Shown in pieces: positions 56,900-58,082 of a stretch of DNA of 58,082 nt. A model generated the notes under the pieces. That model saw nothing but the letters and a program-made list of their open reading frames with translations, had not been told where the DNA came from and did no database searches. The stretch comes from Pseudonocardia xinjiangensis (GTDB taxonomy: Bacteria > Actinomycetota > Actinomycetes > Mycobacteriales > Pseudonocardiaceae), in the NCBI RefSeq assembly GCF_012911925.1, contig NZ_JAAXKY010000029.1:1-58082 (forward strand), given 5' to 3'. Each line of letters opens with the position of its first letter. Position 1 is the first letter of the stretch. Position numbers and translations under genes: made by a program.

Positions 56900-58082
56900 G
56901 TGGACCTGGTCGAACGGCGACGGGAGCTCGCCGAGCTGGAGCGCCTGCTCGACCGCGCCGGTGCCGGATCGGGAGCCGTCCTCGTCGTGGCCGGCCCACC
57001 CGGGTCCGGACGGACGGCGCTGGCCGACGCCGGCGCGGCGACGGCCCGCGAGCAGGGGTTCGAGGTCCTCCGGGGGACGCCGGCCGGCGGGAGTCCCGGA
57101 CGCCGGGTGTGGGCGCAGCTGGTGCGCGATGCCGGTGGGTCCGACGAGCTGGCCGGCCGCCTGCTCACCGAGCCGGAGTTCTCCGATCTCGACGCGGCGG
57201 CCGTCGCACTGTGTTCGAGGCCGCGCCGGCTGATCGTCGTCGACGACGTGGATCTGGGTGGCCCGGACGCGGTGGCGCTGCTCGCGCTGCTGGCAGGACG
57301 GGTGGTGGGGCGGCCGGTGGCCGTGCTCGCGACGTCGGGGACGCCGCTGGGCATCGGCGACGAGGTGTGGCTGGGGCCGTTGAGCCCGGCCGGGATCGGC
57401 GGGGTGACCGGCGAGGAACGCCCCGAGGTGCGCCACGCGCTGTGGGTGGCCTCGCGCGGGCTACCGGGCCCGGCCCGCGCGCTGGCGGCGACGATCGACG
57501 CCGGGGCCGGCGGTGATCCGGTCGTGGCGCTCGCCTTGGCCACGGCGTCGCGCGAGGGCTTCCTCGAGGTCGACACCGGGCTGGTCGGGCTGCTGGAGAC
57601 GGCGCTGGCCCGGGTCTGCGACGACGCGACCCGCGCCCGGCTGGAAGCACGGCTGGCCCACGGGATGCTCGGCGACACCGCCGCCGCGGCCCGCCGTCGC
57701 GGCCTCGTCGAGGACGCCCTCGCACTGGCCCGCCGCAGCGGTGACCGGGCGGTACTCGCCGAGGTGCTCGACGCGCGGCTGCACGCGCTGTGGGATCCCG
57801 AAGGCGCGCCGGACCGGCTCGCCGCGGCCGGCGAGATCGTCGACCTGGCGCGCGCCTCCGCGGATCTGGGGCTCGAGCGCCGCGGCCTCTTCTGGCGTTT
57901 CGTGGCGCTGATGGAGCTGGGCCGGATCGGGGAGGCGGAGACGGCGCTGGCCGCGTTCGAGCGTGAGGCCCGCCTCGCGGGCGACGCGGCGGGCACGGTG
58001 ATGGTCGGGTCCCGGTACGCGATGCTGGCCACGGTGCGCGGGGGCTTCGACGAGGCCCAGCGGCTGATCGACGAGGTCGCCG
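56900..58082 (+). CDS. P-loop (AAA/STAND-type) regulator, truncated by the window end
   Basis: Open reading frame of at least 394 codons that continues beyond the last base. It starts VDLVERRRELAELERLL, then a P-loop AGPPGSGRTAL at about residues 32-42, where the usual Walker A lysine is arginine. Walker B-like RLIVVDDVDLGG (about 108-119) and a long alpha-helical, TPR-like tail follow (LARASADLGLERRGLFWRFVALMELGR). The pattern is that of LuxR-type (LAL/MalT) regulators, whose HTH would be beyond the edge. The family call is provisional. Confidence 0.75.
   Translation, partial: MDLVERRRELAELERLLDRAGAGSGAVLVVAGPPGSGRTALADAGAATAREQGFEVLRGTPAGGSPGRRVWAQLVRDAGGSDELAGRLLTEPEFSDLDAAAVALCSRPRRLIVVDDVDLGGPDAVALLALLAGRVVGRPVAVLATSGTPLGIGDEVWLGPLSPAGIGGVTGEERPEVRHALWVASRGLPGPARALAATIDAGAGGDPVVALALATASREGFLEVDTGLVGLLETALARVCDDATRARLEARLAHGMLGDTAAAARRRGLVEDALALARRSGDRAVLAEVLDARLHALWDPEGAPDRLAAAGEIVDLARASADLGLERRGLFWRFVALMELGRIGEAETALAAFEREARLAGDAAGTVMVGSRYAMLATVRGGFDEAQRLIDEVA

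Overview
The window is very GC-rich, has codon bias and GTG starts typical of Actinomycetes, and carries actinobacterial family types: a DUF222/HNH (13E12-type) protein, DUF5996, a DUF3040-like protein, a SigG-like sigma factor with a fused SnoaL-like domain, and a DesK/DesR-like two-component pair. A Pseudonocardiales chromosome (for example Pseudonocardia) is the most likely source. That is an inference from gene content, not from a database match. No tRNA, rRNA, CRISPR array or complete integrase was found. The window is mostly accessory and catabolic chromosome.

Layout. 1-7.1 kb: MFS transporter, AMP-dependent acyl-CoA synthetase, PPOX flavoprotein, two tandem nitronate-monooxygenase-like proteins and a phosphotriesterase-family hydrolase. 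7.2-11.5 kb: a regulator with two TetR DNA-binding domains behind a strong hairpin, DUF5996, a YtcJ-like amidohydrolase and a small monooxygenase. 11.5-17.2 kb: M23 lipoprotein, a decayed flavin oxidoreductase, a DUF3040-like protein, an LPG-synthase-like membrane protein, a uracil-DNA-glycosylase-like protein, a streptogramin B lyase homologue and an aminoglycoside phosphotransferase homologue. 17.2-20.7 kb: a copper locus (CsoR-type operator, secreted His-rich protein, CopA ATPase). 20.6-25.2 kb: two SDRs, a LysR regulator and two alpha/beta hydrolases.

25.2-26.9 kb holds the most striking structure. An SOS-box-controlled DUF222/HNH gene lies inside a degenerate IS481-like element, which has about 25-nt inverted repeats (20 of 25 identical) and a perfect GCTAGG target duplication. 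26.9-32 kb: threonine-aldolase-like protein, SbnA-like PLP enzyme, beta-propeller lipoprotein and a secreted molybdopterin-fold-like protein. 32-37.8 kb: a four-domain single-chain ABC exporter with one canonical and one degenerate ATP site. It is followed by a GntR / CPBP protease / small beta-rich protein cassette bounded by 37-nt direct repeats that copy the end of the ABC gene. 37.8-43.7 kb: a frameshifted amidase with its TetR regulator, then DUF1905, hydrolase, sigma factor, MerR and DinB genes. 43.8-46.3 kb: a two-component system and a membrane protein. 46.4-50.1 kb: an SDR / small monooxygenase / GMC oxidoreductase operon followed by a LysR gene. 50.3-54.1 kb: a three-subunit PaoABC-type molybdenum aldehyde oxidoreductase. 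54.1-58.1 kb: a persulfide-dioxygenase-like/rhodanese fusion, two membrane proteins and the start of a large P-loop regulator that runs off the end.

How they may work together. Several clusters look like substrate-specific oxidation modules (transporter + CoA ligase + flavoenzymes; SDR + ABM + GMC; PaoABC). The copper genes form one efflux module behind a CsoR-type operator, although no csoR gene is in view. The IS481-derived HNH element and the repeat-bounded GntR cassette are the two places where recent DNA movement can be read directly from the sequence.
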